Position numbers and translations under genes: made by a program
The notes under the pieces: model-generated
What the model saw: only the letters and a program-made list of their open reading frames with translations
The model's database searches: none
Told to the model about the DNA's origin: nothing
Source of the DNA: Streptomyces ardesiacus
GTDB lineage: Bacteria > Actinomycetota > Actinomycetes > Streptomycetales > Streptomycetaceae
Assembly (NCBI RefSeq): GCF_003112575.1
Contig: NZ_BEWC01000002.1
Location: 930,001-994,000, forward strand
Reading direction: 5' to 3'
Length of the DNA: 64,000 bases
Shown here: piece after piece, positions 1-9,894 of the stretch
Numbering within the stretch: the first letter of the stretch is position 1
How the letters are laid out: every line of letters starts with the position of its first letter

Positions 1-1330
<1,330 letters not shown>

Positions 1331-1461
1331 GCCTCGGCTCACGGTGAGCCGCACGGCTCGCCATCCGGAGGGGGCGGGCGCGTCCCGTCCCCTCCGGCAC
1401 GCCCCTTAGACTTGTAACCAACACCCGGCTCTCCCGCCGGGTGGTGACCCGAGGAGCCACC

Positions 1462-1836
1462 TTGGCTGCTGAGCTGCACGTCGCGCTGGTCGCGGCCGAC
1501 CGAGAGGTCTGGTCCGGCGAGGCCACCCTGGTCGTCGCGCGCACCACGTCCGGCGACATCGGCGTCATGCCCGGTCACCAGCCGCTGCTCGGTGTGCTGG
1601 AGTCGGGCCCGGTGACCATCCGTACGAGTGACGGCGGGACGGTCGTCGCCGCGGTGCACGGCGGTTTCATCTCGTTCGCCGACAACAAGCTGTCGCTGCT
1701 GGCCGAGACCGCCGAGCTGGCGGACGAGATCGACGTCCACCACGTGGAGCGCGAGCTCGAGCGCGCGAAGGCGGAGGGCGACGCCCACGCCGAGCGCCGC
1801 GCGGACGTCCGACTGCGCGCTGCGGCGGGACGCTGA
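1462..1836 (+). CDS. atpC: ATP synthase F1 subunit epsilon
   Basis: Epsilon subunit of the F1 central stalk, which couples rotation to catalysis and can inhibit ATP hydrolysis. The 124-residue product has the N-terminal beta-sandwich (roughly residues 1-85, with GDIGVMPGHQPLLGVLESG) and a short Ala/Glu/Arg-rich C-terminal helical part. I chose the TTG at 1462 because GAGGAG lies five bases upstream and the product then begins MAAELHVALVAADREVWSG, a standard epsilon start; a GTG at 1441 would add seven unconserved residues. It is the last gene of the ATP synthase operon and is followed by a strong hairpin. Confidence 0.95.
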   Translation: MAAELHVALVAADREVWSGEATLVVARTTSGDIGVMPGHQPLLGVLESGPVTIRTSDGGTVVAAVHGGFISFADNKLSLLAETAELADEIDVHHVERELERAKAEGDAHAERRADVRLRAAAGR

Positions 1837-1874
1837 TCCACAGCACAGTGCGATAGCGTCATGCCATGACGTCA

Positions 1875-1941
1875 CTCAGCCGCGGCTGGGACCGGAGCCA
1901 TCCGGACCCGGCCGCGGCTGAGGCAGATCCGGGTGTTTTTT
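1875..1941 (+). terminator. Hairpin terminator at the end of the atp operon
   Basis: A 12-bp perfect stem (1875-1886 with 1911-1922) is extended inward by a G-T pair, three more pairs, one mismatch and five further pairs closing on the loop GCCA. A run of six T lies at 1936-1941, 13 bases after the stem. This fits an intrinsic terminator for atpC, although the T run is displaced. Confidence 0.7.
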
Positions 1942-1978
1942 CCGTTCCGTTACCTAGGAGACGAGGAGGTCGGTGTCG

Positions 1979-2425
1979 ATGGCCCTCGCTCTGACTGTGT
2001 GCGGAATCGTGGTCGCCCTGGTGGTGATCGGGCTCTTCGTCTTCGGTCTGCGCCGCCGGCTGATCCAGCGATCGGGCGGCACCTTCGACTGCTCCCTGCG
2101 CTGGGAGGCCCCCGAGGAGAGCGACGCCGGCGGCAAGGGCTGGGCGTACGGCGTGGCCCGCTACAACGGCGACCGGGTCGAGTGGTACCGGGTGTTCTCG
2201 TACTCCCCCCGCCCGCGCCGCGTGCTGGAACGCTCCGCGATCGAGGTGGCCGGCCGCCGGATGCCGGACGGCGAGGAGGAGCTCGCGTTGCTCTCCGACG
2301 CCGTGGTCCTGGCCTGTCTGCACCGGGGCACACGGCTCGAACTGGCAATGAGCGAAGACGCGCTGACCGGATTCCTCGCGTGGCTGGAGGCAGCCCCGCC
2401 CGGTCAGCGCGTCAACGTCGCTTAG
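1979..2425 (+). CDS. DUF2550 family single-pass membrane protein
   Basis: Conserved actinobacterial protein of unknown function, about 148 residues. Residues 1-20 form one hydrophobic segment (ALALTVCGIVVALVVIGLFV) followed by Arg-rich residues, predicting an N-in or signal-anchor topology. The remainder is a soluble domain with conserved Trp and Tyr (KGWAYGVARYNGDRVEWYRV). The ATG at 1979 is preferred because AGGAGGT ends eight bases upstream; the GTG at 1973 would sit only two bases from that site. The family commonly follows atpC in Streptomyces, but a functional link to ATP synthase is not established. Confidence 0.85.
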   Translation: MALALTVCGIVVALVVIGLFVFGLRRRLIQRSGGTFDCSLRWEAPEESDAGGKGWAYGVARYNGDRVEWYRVFSYSPRPRRVLERSAIEVAGRRMPDGEEELALLSDAVVLACLHRGTRLELAMSEDALTGFLAWLEAAPPGQRVNVA

Positions 2426-2438
2426 GGCCTGTGGCCCT
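2424..2438. terminator. Small hairpin between convergent genes
   Basis: AGGGCC-TGT-GGCCCT forms a 6-bp stem with a 3-base loop, overlapping the stop codon of the DUF2550 gene and lying just before the end of chiC. No T run is seen on either strand. A weak bidirectional terminator is possible. Confidence 0.3.
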
Positions 2439-2444
2439 TCGGGA

Positions 2445-4274
2445 CTACTTCAGACCGCTGTCGATGGCGCTCACCAGCTCGCCGTTGGCGGTGTCGCCGC
2501 TGAACTCCCAGAAGAAGGCGCCGCCGAGGCCCTGCTGCTCCGCCCAGTCCATCTTGGACTTGATGGTGGCCGGGGTGTCGTAGGACCACCAGTTGGTGCC
2601 GCAGTGGGCGTACGCGGTGCCGGCGACGGTGCCGGTGGACGGGCAGCTGTTCTTGAGGACCTTGTAGTCCTCGATGCCCGCCTCGTAGGTGCCGGCCGCC
2701 GGGCCGGTGGCGGTGCCGCCGGGCGCGGACTGCGTGACGCCGGTCCAGCCGCGGCCGTAGAAGCCGATGCCGATCAGGAGCTTGGTGGCCGGCACGCCCT
2801 TGGACTTGAACTTCGCCATCGCGTCCGCGGTGGTGAAGCCCTGCTGCGGGATGCCGTTGTACGAGGTCAGCGGCGAGTGCGGGGCGGTCGGGCCCTGCTT
2901 GTCCCATGCGCCGAAGAAGTCGTACGTCATCACGTTGTACCAGTTGATGTACTTCGACGCCTCGCCGTAGTCGGCGGCGTCGACCTTGCCGCCCGCCGAG
3001 CCGTCGGCGGTGACGGCCGCGGTGATCAGGTAGTCCTGGCCGAACTCGGCGCGCATGGCCTTCATCATGCTGCTGAAGGCGTTGGGGGCGCTGGTCTCGT
3101 CACAGCTCAGACCGCAGGCGTTCGGGTACTCCCAGTCCAGGTCGATGCCGTCGAAGACGTCGGCCCAGCGCGGGTCCTCGACCAGGTCGTGACAGGACTT
3201 CGCGAACGCGGCCGGGTTCTTCACGGCGTCCGGGAAGCCGCCGGACCAGGTCCAGCCGCCGAAGGAGTAGAGGATCTTGATGTGCGGGTACTTGGCCTTC
3301 AGCTTGCGGAGCTGGTTGAAGTTGCCGCGCAGCGGCTGGTCCCAGGTGTCGGCGACGCCGTCGACGGACTGGTCGGCGGTGTACGCCTTGTCGTAGTCGG
3401 CGTAGGAGTCGCCGATGGTGCACTTGCCGCCCTGGACGTTGCCGAAGGCGTAGTTGATGTGCGTGATCTTGTCGGCGGAGCCGGAGGTGACCAGGTTCTT
3501 CACGTGGTAGTTGCGCCCGTAGACGCCCCAGTTGGTGAAGTAGCCCATCTTGACCTCGGCACCGGGGTTGGGGTTGCCGCCGTCCCCGCCGCCGGTGGTC
3601 GTGACCTTCACGGCGCCGCTGACCGGACCGGTCTGGTCGGCGGTGTCGCGGGCCTTGACGGTGTACGAGTAGTCGGTGCCCTTGGTGAGGCCGTTGTCGG
3701 TGTAGGTGGTGCCGGTGACGGTGGCGACGGTCGCGCCGTCGCGCAGGACGTCGTAGTTCTTGATGCCCTTGTCGTCGGTGGCCGCCGTCCAGGACAGCTT
3801 CACCGAGGTGTCGGTGATGTTGGAGGCGGTGGGCGTGCCGGGCGCCGAGGGGGCCTGGTCGCCGGGGACCGAGCTGCCGTCGCAACTGCCGCCGTTGAGC
3901 TTGCAGTTGGCCGGGGAGCCGGGGCCGCTGCCGTTGAAGCCGAAGGAGACCGAGGCGCCGGGGGCGAGCGTCCCGTTCCAGCCGACGTTCTTGGCGGTCC
4001 AGTGGTCGCCGGAATTGGTGACGGTGGCGTCCCAGGCGGAAGTGACCTTGGTGCCGGCGGGGAAGTCCCACTCGACGGTCCAGGAGCTGAGCGAGGAGGT
4101 GCCGGTGTTCTTCACCGTCCACTGGCCGCCGAAGCCCGAGCCCCAGTCGGAGGTCTTCTGGAAGGTGGCCGTCGCGCTGCCGGCCGCCTGCGCCGGGCTC
4201 GCGAGTCCGACCAGTCCGGCGAGGGGGAGCGCCAGGGTCGCTGCGAGCGCCGCGGCCTTGTGTCTGAAGCGCAT
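2445..4274 (-). CDS. chiC: Secreted chitinase, CBM2-FnIII-GH18
   Basis: Extracellular endochitinase hydrolysing beta-1,4-GlcNAc bonds with net retention. The 609-residue protein has a signal peptide (1-30, ending SPAQA), a CBM2 polysaccharide-binding module (about 32-131, Trp-rich), a fibronectin type III domain (about 141-227), a Gly/Asn/Pro linker and a GH18 barrel (about 242-606). The catalytic motif DGIDLDWE is at 375-382, with E382 as the acid/base, and SFGG lies upstream. The layout matches S. lividans ChiC and S. plicatus chitinase 63. AAAGGAGG sits five bases before the ATG. The promoter carries the 12-bp direct repeats typical of Streptomyces chitinase genes. Assignment as chiC, rather than another family paralog, rests on domain order and location. 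Confidence 0.93.
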   Translation of the reverse strand: MRFRHKAAALAATLALPLAGLVGLASPAQAAGSATATFQKTSDWGSGFGGQWTVKNTGTSSLSSWTVEWDFPAGTKVTSAWDATVTNSGDHWTAKNVGWNGTLAPGASVSFGFNGSGPGSPANCKLNGGSCDGSSVPGDQAPSAPGTPTASNITDTSVKLSWTAATDDKGIKNYDVLRDGATVATVTGTTYTDNGLTKGTDYSYTVKARDTADQTGPVSGAVKVTTTGGGDGGNPNPGAEVKMGYFTNWGVYGRNYHVKNLVTSGSADKITHINYAFGNVQGGKCTIGDSYADYDKAYTADQSVDGVADTWDQPLRGNFNQLRKLKAKYPHIKILYSFGGWTWSGGFPDAVKNPAAFAKSCHDLVEDPRWADVFDGIDLDWEYPNACGLSCDETSAPNAFSSMMKAMRAEFGQDYLITAAVTADGSAGGKVDAADYGEASKYINWYNVMTYDFFGAWDKQGPTAPHSPLTSYNGIPQQGFTTADAMAKFKSKGVPATKLLIGIGFYGRGWTGVTQSAPGGTATGPAAGTYEAGIEDYKVLKNSCPSTGTVAGTAYAHCGTNWWSYDTPATIKSKMDWAEQQGLGGAFFWEFSGDTANGELVSAIDSGLK

Positions 4275-4338
4275 GTGCGCCTCCTTTTATGGGGATGTTG
4301 TCGAGGGCATGACTGAGCCTCATGCCCGCAGTGCGGCG

Positions 4339-4380
4339 AGAATAGAAAGGTCTGGACCATCGGTCAATAGGTCTGGACCA
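4339..4380 (-). promoter_or_regulatory. chiC promoter with two 12-bp direct repeats
   Basis: Read on the minus strand, TTGACC (4367-4362) and TATTCT (4344-4339) are separated by exactly 17 bp, a good vegetative-type promoter. Two identical copies of TGGTCCAGACCT lie at 4380-4369 and 4359-4348, 21 bp apart (two helical turns): one just upstream of the -35 and one inside the spacer. Such repeats are the known cis elements of Streptomyces chitinase genes mediating chitin induction and glucose repression, and they resemble the DasR element TGGTCTAGACCA. Confidence 0.85.
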
Positions 4381-4408
4381 ATGTGACAGCGCGTGGTTGA
4401 GGGCGGAA

Positions 4409-5050
4409 CTAGATGCCCAACTCCTGCGCCAGCACCGCCGCTTGCACCCGGCTGCGCAGTCCCAGCTTTCCCAGCAGTCGGCTGACGTGCGTCTTCACCG
4501 TGGCCTCCGCCATGTCCAGCCGCGCGGCGACCGCCGCGTTGGACAGACCCTCGCCGAGGCAGGAGAGCACCTCGCGCTCACGCCGCGTCAGGTCCCGCAG
4601 CACGGCCGGGTCCGCGGCCGGCTCCCGCACCGGCTTCGCGGCGAACTCGGCGATCAGCCGCCGGGTGACGGCCGGCGCGACGATGCCCTCGCCGCCCGCC
4701 ACCGTGCGCACGGCCGCGATCAGATCCTTGGCCTCGGTGTTCTTCAGCAGGAACCCGGCGGCCCCCGCCCGCAGTGCCCCGAAGACGTACTCGTCCAGGT
4801 CGAAGGTGGTCAGCACCAGCACGTCGGCGAGACCTTCCCCGACCACGATCCGGGTCGCCGACACCCCGTCCAGGCGCGGCATCTGCACGTCCATCAGCAC
4901 CAGGTCGGGACGCAGCTCGCGGGCCAGTGCCACCGCCTGCTCGCCGTCCGCGGCCTCCCCGGCCACCTCGATGTCGGGTGCGCTGCCCAGGATCAGCACC
5001 AGCCCCGCGCGGACGGCGGACTGGTCCTCGGCGACGAGGACGCGGATCAT
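4409..5050 (-). CDS. NarL/FixJ-family response regulator
   Basis: DNA-binding response regulator of 213 residues. The receiver domain (1-120) has the acidic pair near AEDQ, phospho-acceptor D54 in LVLMDVQMP, the switch Thr in VLTTFD and K103 in FLLKN. A LuxR-type HTH follows (about 150-213, with LTRREREVLSCLGEGLSN). Its ATG overlaps the stop of the upstream kinase gene in an ATGA, so the two are co-translated partners. The regulon is unknown; chiC lies just downstream on the same strand but has its own promoter. Confidence 0.93.
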   Translation of the reverse strand: MIRVLVAEDQSAVRAGLVLILGSAPDIEVAGEAADGEQAVALARELRPDLVLMDVQMPRLDGVSATRIVVGEGLADVLVLTTFDLDEYVFGALRAGAAGFLLKNTEAKDLIAAVRTVAGGEGIVAPAVTRRLIAEFAAKPVREPAADPAVLRDLTRREREVLSCLGEGLSNAAVAARLDMAEATVKTHVSRLLGKLGLRSRVQAAVLAQELGI

Positions 5051-6243
5051 GCGAGATCTCCTTCGGTCAGGGGGAGGGTGGCACGTACGGCCCAGATCCT
5101 GTCGCCCGCCGGGCCGGGGCCGGCCGTCGCCCCCGCCTCGAAGGTGCCGTGCAGCAGGGCGGCCCGCTCCCGCATCCCGACGAGACCGGCGCCGGAGCCC
5201 GGGGCCCGCGGCGCGTCCCGCTCGCCGCAGGGGCTGGTCACCCGGATCCGCAGGGAACCCTCGTGCCGGTCGAGCCGCACCCGGACGGTGCCCTGCGACG
5301 CGTGCTTGAGGGCGTTGGTGAGCGACTCCTGCACGATCCGGTACGCGGCCAGCTCGACCGGCGCGGGCAGGTTCTCGCCGGGGTCCGCGTCCAGGACGAC
5401 GTCCAGCCCGTTGGCACGGGCGCCGTCGACCAGTGCGCCGAGCCCGTCGAGGGTGGGCGCCGCGGCGGGCTCCGCGTCCCCGCCGTCGTCGCGCAGGATG
5501 CCGATCAGGCGGCGCATTTCGGCCAGTCCCGCCACGCTGTTCTCGCGGATCACGCCGAGCGCCTGCCGGGTGGTGTCCGCGTCGTCCAGGGAGAGCGCGG
5601 CCGTGGAGTGGATGGCGATCGCGGAGAGGTGGTTGGCGACCATGTCGTGCAGCTCGCGGGCCATCCGGGCGCGCTCCGCCGTCACCGCCTGGACCCGGTC
5701 CGTCTCGGCCAGCAGCGCGGTCTGCTCGGCCCGCAGCAGGGCGGCGTCGGCGGCCTCGCGGTGGTTGCGGACGATGAGCCCCGTGGAGGCGGGCGCGAAC
5801 GACACGATGCCGACGGCGACACCGACGAGCAGCGCCTCGGGCACCCGCCACAGCGCGAACGGCACGACCGTGCCGGCCACGGTGAGCAGCCCCGTGATCC
5901 ACGGGATGCGGCGGGCCGAGGCGGGCGGACCGTAGAGCACGGCGGCGTACATCAGGTCGGTGTACATGATCACCGTGACCAGGCTGCCCTGCGTGAGCGT
6001 GTCCGCGACCAGGGCGGCGGTGCCGATCAGGAGCCCGGTGCGCGGCGCGGCCCGGCGCAGCAGTTCGCAGCCCGCCATGACGGCGAGCGGCGCCAGCAGC
6101 GGCCAGCGGCCGTCGAACAGCACGACGGGGTCGTCCGCCCGGCGCACGCCCAGGCCGATGCCCCACAGCAGCAGTCCGCCCAGCAGCCCCGCCGACGCGG
6201 CGTACACGTCGAAACGGCGCGGGCGGGGGAGTCGTACGGCCAT
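5047..6243 (-). CDS. Sensor histidine kinase, HisKA_3 family
   Basis: Membrane sensor kinase partnering the regulator encoded immediately downstream (4-bp overlap). With the ATG at 6243 the protein has 398 residues: several hydrophobic segments between about 12 and 155 (DUF-type membrane sensor, no extracellular loop of note), the HisKA_3 box with H199 in RMARELHDMVANHLSAIAIH, and a HATPase domain with the N box ESLTNALKHA and G box GAGLVGMRER. An in-frame ATG at 6306 would add 21 unconserved residues. The stimulus is not deducible. Confidence 0.9.
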   Translation of the reverse strand: MAVRLPRPRRFDVYAASAGLLGGLLLWGIGLGVRRADDPVVLFDGRWPLLAPLAVMAGCELLRRAAPRTGLLIGTAALVADTLTQGSLVTVIMYTDLMYAAVLYGPPASARRIPWITGLLTVAGTVVPFALWRVPEALLVGVAVGIVSFAPASTGLIVRNHREAADAALLRAEQTALLAETDRVQAVTAERARMARELHDMVANHLSAIAIHSTAALSLDDADTTRQALGVIRENSVAGLAEMRRLIGILRDDGGDAEPAAAPTLDGLGALVDGARANGLDVVLDADPGENLPAPVELAAYRIVQESLTNALKHASQGTVRVRLDRHEGSLRIRVTSPCGERDAPRAPGSGAGLVGMRERAALLHGTFEAGATAGPGPAGDRIWAVRATLPLTEGDLA

Positions 6244-6395
6244 GCCACCATCCAACACGGACCCCGCCCGGCCCGCCTGATCCCGCGGGAGGGTTGGGCA
6301 CTGCATCTTTCGATGTACCGGAGGTTCGTCACCCGCGACGACGAACGCGGCGTTTCCCCGCGGGAGCCTGGGAGGGCGAAGGAAGGGAGTGCGTC

Positions 6396-6977
6396 GTGGT
6401 CGTCGCGTTGATCATCGCCTGCGAGGTCGGTTTCTGGGTGCTGCTCGCCCTCGGCCTGGGCGCCCGCTACCTGCTGAAGTGGCGGCGGACCGGTGCGGTC
6501 CTGCTGCTGTGCGAGCCCGTGCTGGAACTGGTGCTCTTCGCGGTGACGGCCTGGGACCTCAAGAACGGCGCCGACCCGGGCTGGCAGCACGGTCTGGCCG
6601 CGCTGTACATCGGCTACACCGTCGCCTACGGCCACTACACGGTCCGCTGGCTCGACGGCCACGCCGCCCACCGCCTGGCCGGCGGCCCGCCACCGGTCAG
6701 GCCCCCGCGCCACGGCATGCCCCGGGCGCGGCACGAGGGCGGACTGTGGCTGCGCACGGTCCTGGGCGCCGCCGTGGCCTACGCGCTGCTCCAGGGCGCC
6801 GTCTGGTACGTCGGCGACGACGGCGACACCTCCTCGCTGCGGTCCTTCCAGTGGACGGTGCTGCGCGTCGTCGCCCTCCACGGCCTGATCGCGCTGACGT
6901 ACCTGATCTGGCCGAAGAGGGGGCCGGCGGGCAGTGCCCCCGAGGGGCGCGGGGAACTGCGCGACCAGCCACGATGA
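6396..6977 (+). CDS. Conserved four-helix membrane protein
   Basis: Integral membrane protein of 193 residues with no function I can name. Hydrophobic segments are visible near residues 3-22, 32-52, 65-80 and 115-175 (two in the C-terminal half). The central loop is Pro/Arg-rich, suggesting a cytoplasmic linker. The GTG at 6396 is preferred since GGAAGGGA ends seven bases upstream and translation then starts directly with the first hydrophobic helix; an ATG at 6294 would add an Arg-rich stretch. It is divergent from the adjacent two-component system and convergent with the adenosyltransferase gene. Confidence 0.7.
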   Translation: MVVALIIACEVGFWVLLALGLGARYLLKWRRTGAVLLLCEPVLELVLFAVTAWDLKNGADPGWQHGLAALYIGYTVAYGHYTVRWLDGHAAHRLAGGPPPVRPPRHGMPRARHEGGLWLRTVLGAAVAYALLQGAVWYVGDDGDTSSLRSFQWTVLRVVALHGLIALTYLIWPKRGPAGSAPEGRGELRDQPR

Positions 6978-7022
6978 GGCGCCGGGCGACCGACGGCCGT
7001 CACGCCCCTGTCCCGGGGGTGC

Positions 7023-7595
7023 TCAGCGCTCCCCGCCCGGCACCCACAACACGTCGCCGACCTCCTTGTTGGCCACGCGGGCCAGGATGAAGAGGAGGTC
7101 GGAGAGGCGGTTCAGATAGGTGGCGGTGAGCGGGTTCATCGTCTCGCCGTGGACCTCCAGCGCCGCCCAGGTGGAGCGCTCCGCCCGGCGGACCACCGTG
7201 CACGCCTGGTGCAGCAGGGCCGCGCCGGGGGTGCCGCCGGGGAGGATGAAGGAGCGGAGCTTCTCCACCTCGGTCAGGAAGCGGTCGCAGTCCGCCTCCA
7301 GCTTGTCGACGTAGAACTGCTCGACCCGCAGCGGCGGGTACTCCGGGTCCTCCACCACCGGCGTGGACAGGTCCGCGCCCACGTCGAAGAGGTCGTTCTG
7401 GACGCGGACGAGGACCTTGGCGACCTCCTCGGACAGGCCGCCGAGAGCGAGGGCGGTGCCGATCACCGCGTTCGCCTCGTTGGCGTCGGCGTACGCGGAG
7501 ATCCTCGGGTCGGTCTTGGGGACCCGGCTCATGTCGCCGAGGGCGGTGGTGCCCTTGTCGCCGGTGCGGGTGTAGATGCGCGTCAGGTTGACCAT
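7023..7595 (-). CDS. PduO-type cob(I)alamin adenosyltransferase
   Basis: Transfers the 5'-deoxyadenosyl group of ATP to cob(I)alamin, producing adenosylcobalamin, the cofactor of acyl-CoA mutases. The 190-residue product begins with the family signature MVNLTRIYTRTGDKGTTAL, which contains the ATP-binding TGDKG, and has the conserved Arg-rich C-terminal helix region VVRRAERS plus LNRLSDLLFILAR. Length and motifs are typical of the PduO/MMAB class, not CobO/CobA. The window also encodes a B12 mutase (icmA) and its chaperone MeaB, which would use this product. Confidence 0.93.
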   Translation of the reverse strand: MVNLTRIYTRTGDKGTTALGDMSRVPKTDPRISAYADANEANAVIGTALALGGLSEEVAKVLVRVQNDLFDVGADLSTPVVEDPEYPPLRVEQFYVDKLEADCDRFLTEVEKLRSFILPGGTPGAALLHQACTVVRRAERSTWAALEVHGETMNPLTATYLNRLSDLLFILARVANKEVGDVLWVPGGER

Positions 7596-7608
7596 GGGGT
7601 CAGCGTAG

Positions 7609-8358
7609 TTACGCCCCGGCGGTCCGGAACACGCGTGTGCCCACCGTCACGGCCAGTGCGGTGAGACCCAGGGCGACGAGGAGGCCGTACAGCATGTGCG
7701 CCGTCGCGTAGGAGCCGACGTACGCGTCCCGCACCGCGTCCACCAGGTAGCGGAACGGCATCAGGTGCGAGAGCACGTCCAGCCAGGCCGGCCCGAGCGT
7801 CATCGGGAGCATCAGGCCGGACAGCAGCATCGAGGGCATGGTGAGGGCGTTGACCGTGGGCCCGAACTCCTGCGGGGTGCGGACCTTCATCGCCAGCGCG
7901 TACGACAGCGAGGCCAGCGACACCGTGAGCAGGACGACGAACGCGAAGCCGATCAGCACGCCGGGCAGCGGCGCGCGCAGGCCCATGGCCCCGGCGGCGA
8001 GCACCAGCAGCACCGCCTGGAAGGCGAAGACGGTGGCGTCCCGCAGCACCCGCCCCAGCAGCAGCGCCAGGCGGCTGACGGGAGTCACCCGCATCCGCTC
8101 GACCACGCCCTGGCCGTTCTCGATGATGACCGAGAACCCCGCGAAGGACGCGCCGAACAGACCGAGTTGGAGCAGCAGGCCGGGGACCAGCAGCTGCCAG
8201 GAGCTGCCCCGCCCGCCGAGCGGCAGGCCGGTCAGCAGCGGGCCGAAGAAGAGCAGGTACAGCAGCGGCATCAGCACGCCGAACAGCAGCGCGAAGCGGG
8301 AGCGCAGGGACTGGCGCAGATAGCGGCCGTAGACCAGGCCGGTGTCGTGGAGCAGCAT
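7609..8358 (-). CDS. ABC-2 type transporter permease
   Basis: Membrane subunit of an exporter, 249 residues, with six hydrophobic segments (for example FALLFGVLMPLLYLLFFGPL near 24-43 and the ABC-2 signature region ending in LMPFRYLVDAVRDAYVG). It lies 18 bases downstream of the ATPase gene and is surely co-transcribed with it. The arrangement ATPase-permease divergent from a TetR regulator is the usual one for drug or metabolite efflux (DrrAB-like). The substrate is unknown. Confidence 0.9.
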   Translation of the reverse strand: MLLHDTGLVYGRYLRQSLRSRFALLFGVLMPLLYLLFFGPLLTGLPLGGRGSSWQLLVPGLLLQLGLFGASFAGFSVIIENGQGVVERMRVTPVSRLALLLGRVLRDATVFAFQAVLLVLAAGAMGLRAPLPGVLIGFAFVVLLTVSLASLSYALAMKVRTPQEFGPTVNALTMPSMLLSGLMLPMTLGPAWLDVLSHLMPFRYLVDAVRDAYVGSYATAHMLYGLLVALGLTALAVTVGTRVFRTAGA

Positions 8359-8376
8359 CGGGGATTCCCAGGGGTG

Positions 8377-9159
8377 CTAGACGGCGACGGGGGCGGCGTC
8401 GGCCGCGGGGGCGGTGCGGCCGGTGACGGCCAGGAAGGTGTCCTGGAGGGAGGCGTCGCGGGAGCCGCCGTACTCCCGTTTCAGGGCGGCCGGGGTGCCG
8501 TCGGCGACCACCACCCCGCCGTCCACGACCACCAGGCGGTCGGAGAGGGCGTCGGCCTCGTCGAGGTAGTGGGTGGTCAGGAAGACCGTGGTGCCGTGCT
8601 CGTCGCGCAGAGCGCGGACCAGGTCCCACAGGTCGGCGCGGCTGCCCGGGTCCAGGCCCGTCGTCGGCTCGTCCAGGAAGAGCACCGCCGGGCGGTGCGT
8701 GAGCGCCATCGCGATGTCCAGGCGGCGCCGCTGTCCGCCGGAGAGCGCGCCGCACTTGCGGTCGAGCAGCGCGGAGAGGCCCAGGTCGCGGGCCAGTTCG
8801 TCGGCGCGCTCGGCCGCCCGCGCCCTGGACAGCCGGTACAGGCGGCCCTGGGTGACCAGCTCCTCCCGCACGGTGATCTGCGGGTCCACCCCGCCCGACT
8901 GCGCCACGTACCCGCACACCGCGCGCACCCCGGCCGGGTCGGTCGCCAGGTCGTGCCCAGCGACGGTGGCCGCGCCGCCGGTGGGGGCGAGCAGGGTCGT
9001 GAGCATCCGCAGGGTGGTGGTCTTGCCGGCGCCGTTGGGGCCCAGGAAGCCCAGGATCTCGCCCTCCCGGACGGTGAGGTCGATGCCGCGCACCGCCTCC
9101 ACCGGACCGCGTCGGGTCGTGAAGGTACGGGCCAGCCCGGCCGTACTGATGATTGCCAT
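8377..9159 (-). CDS. ABC transporter ATPase, DrrA-like
   Basis: Nucleotide-binding subunit of 260 residues energising the adjacent permease. It shows Walker A GPNGAGKTT, the Q loop in YVAQSGG, the ABC signature LSGGQRRRLDIAMAL, Walker B AVLFLDEPTTGLDP and the switch His in LTTHYLDEADALSDR. This belongs to the daunorubicin-resistance ATPase family. The ATG at 9159 is the first start after the promoter region; the longer open frame upstream is a read-through with no start context. The divergent TetR gene begins 93 bases away and is the probable regulator. Confidence 0.94.
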   Translation of the reverse strand: MAIISTAGLARTFTTRRGPVEAVRGIDLTVREGEILGFLGPNGAGKTTTLRMLTTLLAPTGGAATVAGHDLATDPAGVRAVCGYVAQSGGVDPQITVREELVTQGRLYRLSRARAAERADELARDLGLSALLDRKCGALSGGQRRRLDIAMALTHRPAVLFLDEPTTGLDPGSRADLWDLVRALRDEHGTTVFLTTHYLDEADALSDRLVVVDGGVVVADGTPAALKREYGGSRDASLQDTFLAVTGRTAPAADAAPVAV

Positions 9160-9252
9160 GCGTCCCAGAAAAACAGAGTCACTTAAATTTTGCAATGCCC
9201 CCAAGTTTTCAGCGGCACCAGTGAGGAGGGCGGGCGCGGCTAGGATGCGGGC
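9160..9252. promoter_or_regulatory. Divergent promoter region, ABC exporter / TetR
   Basis: This 93-bp gap contains the only markedly AT-rich patch of the neighbourhood (about 9168-9211). Both divergent promoters and the TetR operator are expected here. I see short similar half-sites (ACTTAAATTTT and CAAGTTTTC) but no clean palindrome. Confidence 0.45.
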
Positions 9253-9894
9253 ATGGCCGAGGGACTCAGGGAACGGAAGAAGCGGCAGACCCGGCAGTAC
9301 ATCTCGGATGTCGCCACGGGGCTGTTCCTGGAGCGCGGCTTCGAGGCCGTGACGGTGGCGGAGGTCGCGGACGCCGCGGACGTCTCCGTCAACACCGTCT
9401 ACAACTACTTCCCGGCCAAGGAGGACCTGTTCCTCGACCGCTCCAAGGGCGTGGTCGACCGGCTCTCGCGCTGGGTGCGCGGCCGGCGCGGCGGGGAGTC
9501 CGCCGCGAGCGCCGTCCTGCGGGAGCTGCGCGAGGAGGTCGAGTCGGTGTCGCCGCGCGTCGGCCTGATGGACGGGTACGCCGCCTTCATGAGGGTCGTC
9601 CAGGAGTCGCCCGCCCTGCGGTCCCGGATGTGGGCCATCGGCCAGGAGGTCCTCGCCGACCTGGAGCGGACCCTGCGGGAGGAGACCGGCGCCCCGGCCG
9701 AGGACCCGCTGCCCACGCTGATGGCCGGTCAGATCAACTGGCTGCACGGCACGGTGATGACGGAGATCGGCCGGCGCATGGTCGCCGGCGGCAAGCCCCC
9801 GGAGGTCTCCCGCGAGGTGCTCCTGCTGCTGGACGAGATGGCGGACCTGCTGAGCGAGAAGGTGCTCAACTACGCCGTACGGGGCGCGGGGTGA
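9253..9894 (+). CDS. TetR family transcriptional regulator
   Basis: 213-residue repressor-type regulator. The N-terminal HTH covers about 12-58, with VAEVADAADVSVNTVYNYFPAKEDLF split over the recognition helix; the C-terminal ligand domain is all-helical. It is transcribed divergently from the DrrAB-like exporter, which implies repression of that exporter and of itself. The only Shine-Dalgarno-like sequence is AGGA seven bases before the ATG; a better GAGGAGGG lies too far upstream (over 20 bases). Confidence 0.92.
   Translation: MAEGLRERKKRQTRQYISDVATGLFLERGFEAVTVAEVADAADVSVNTVYNYFPAKEDLFLDRSKGVVDRLSRWVRGRRGGESAASAVLRELREEVESVSPRVGLMDGYAAFMRVVQESPALRSRMWAIGQEVLADLERTLREETGAPAEDPLPTLMAGQINWLHGTVMTEIGRRMVAGGKPPEVSREVLLLLDEMADLLSEKVLNYAVRGAG

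Noticed and set aside
2604..4316. A 570-codon plus-strand open frame opposite the chitinase gene
   Set aside because: Val/Gly/Ala/Asp-rich shadow of chiC, which has a clear signal peptide, domains and promoter on the minus strand.
4774..6411. A long plus-strand frame across the NarL-type two-component genes
   Set aside because: The kinase and regulator on the minus strand have all catalytic motifs; this frame has none.
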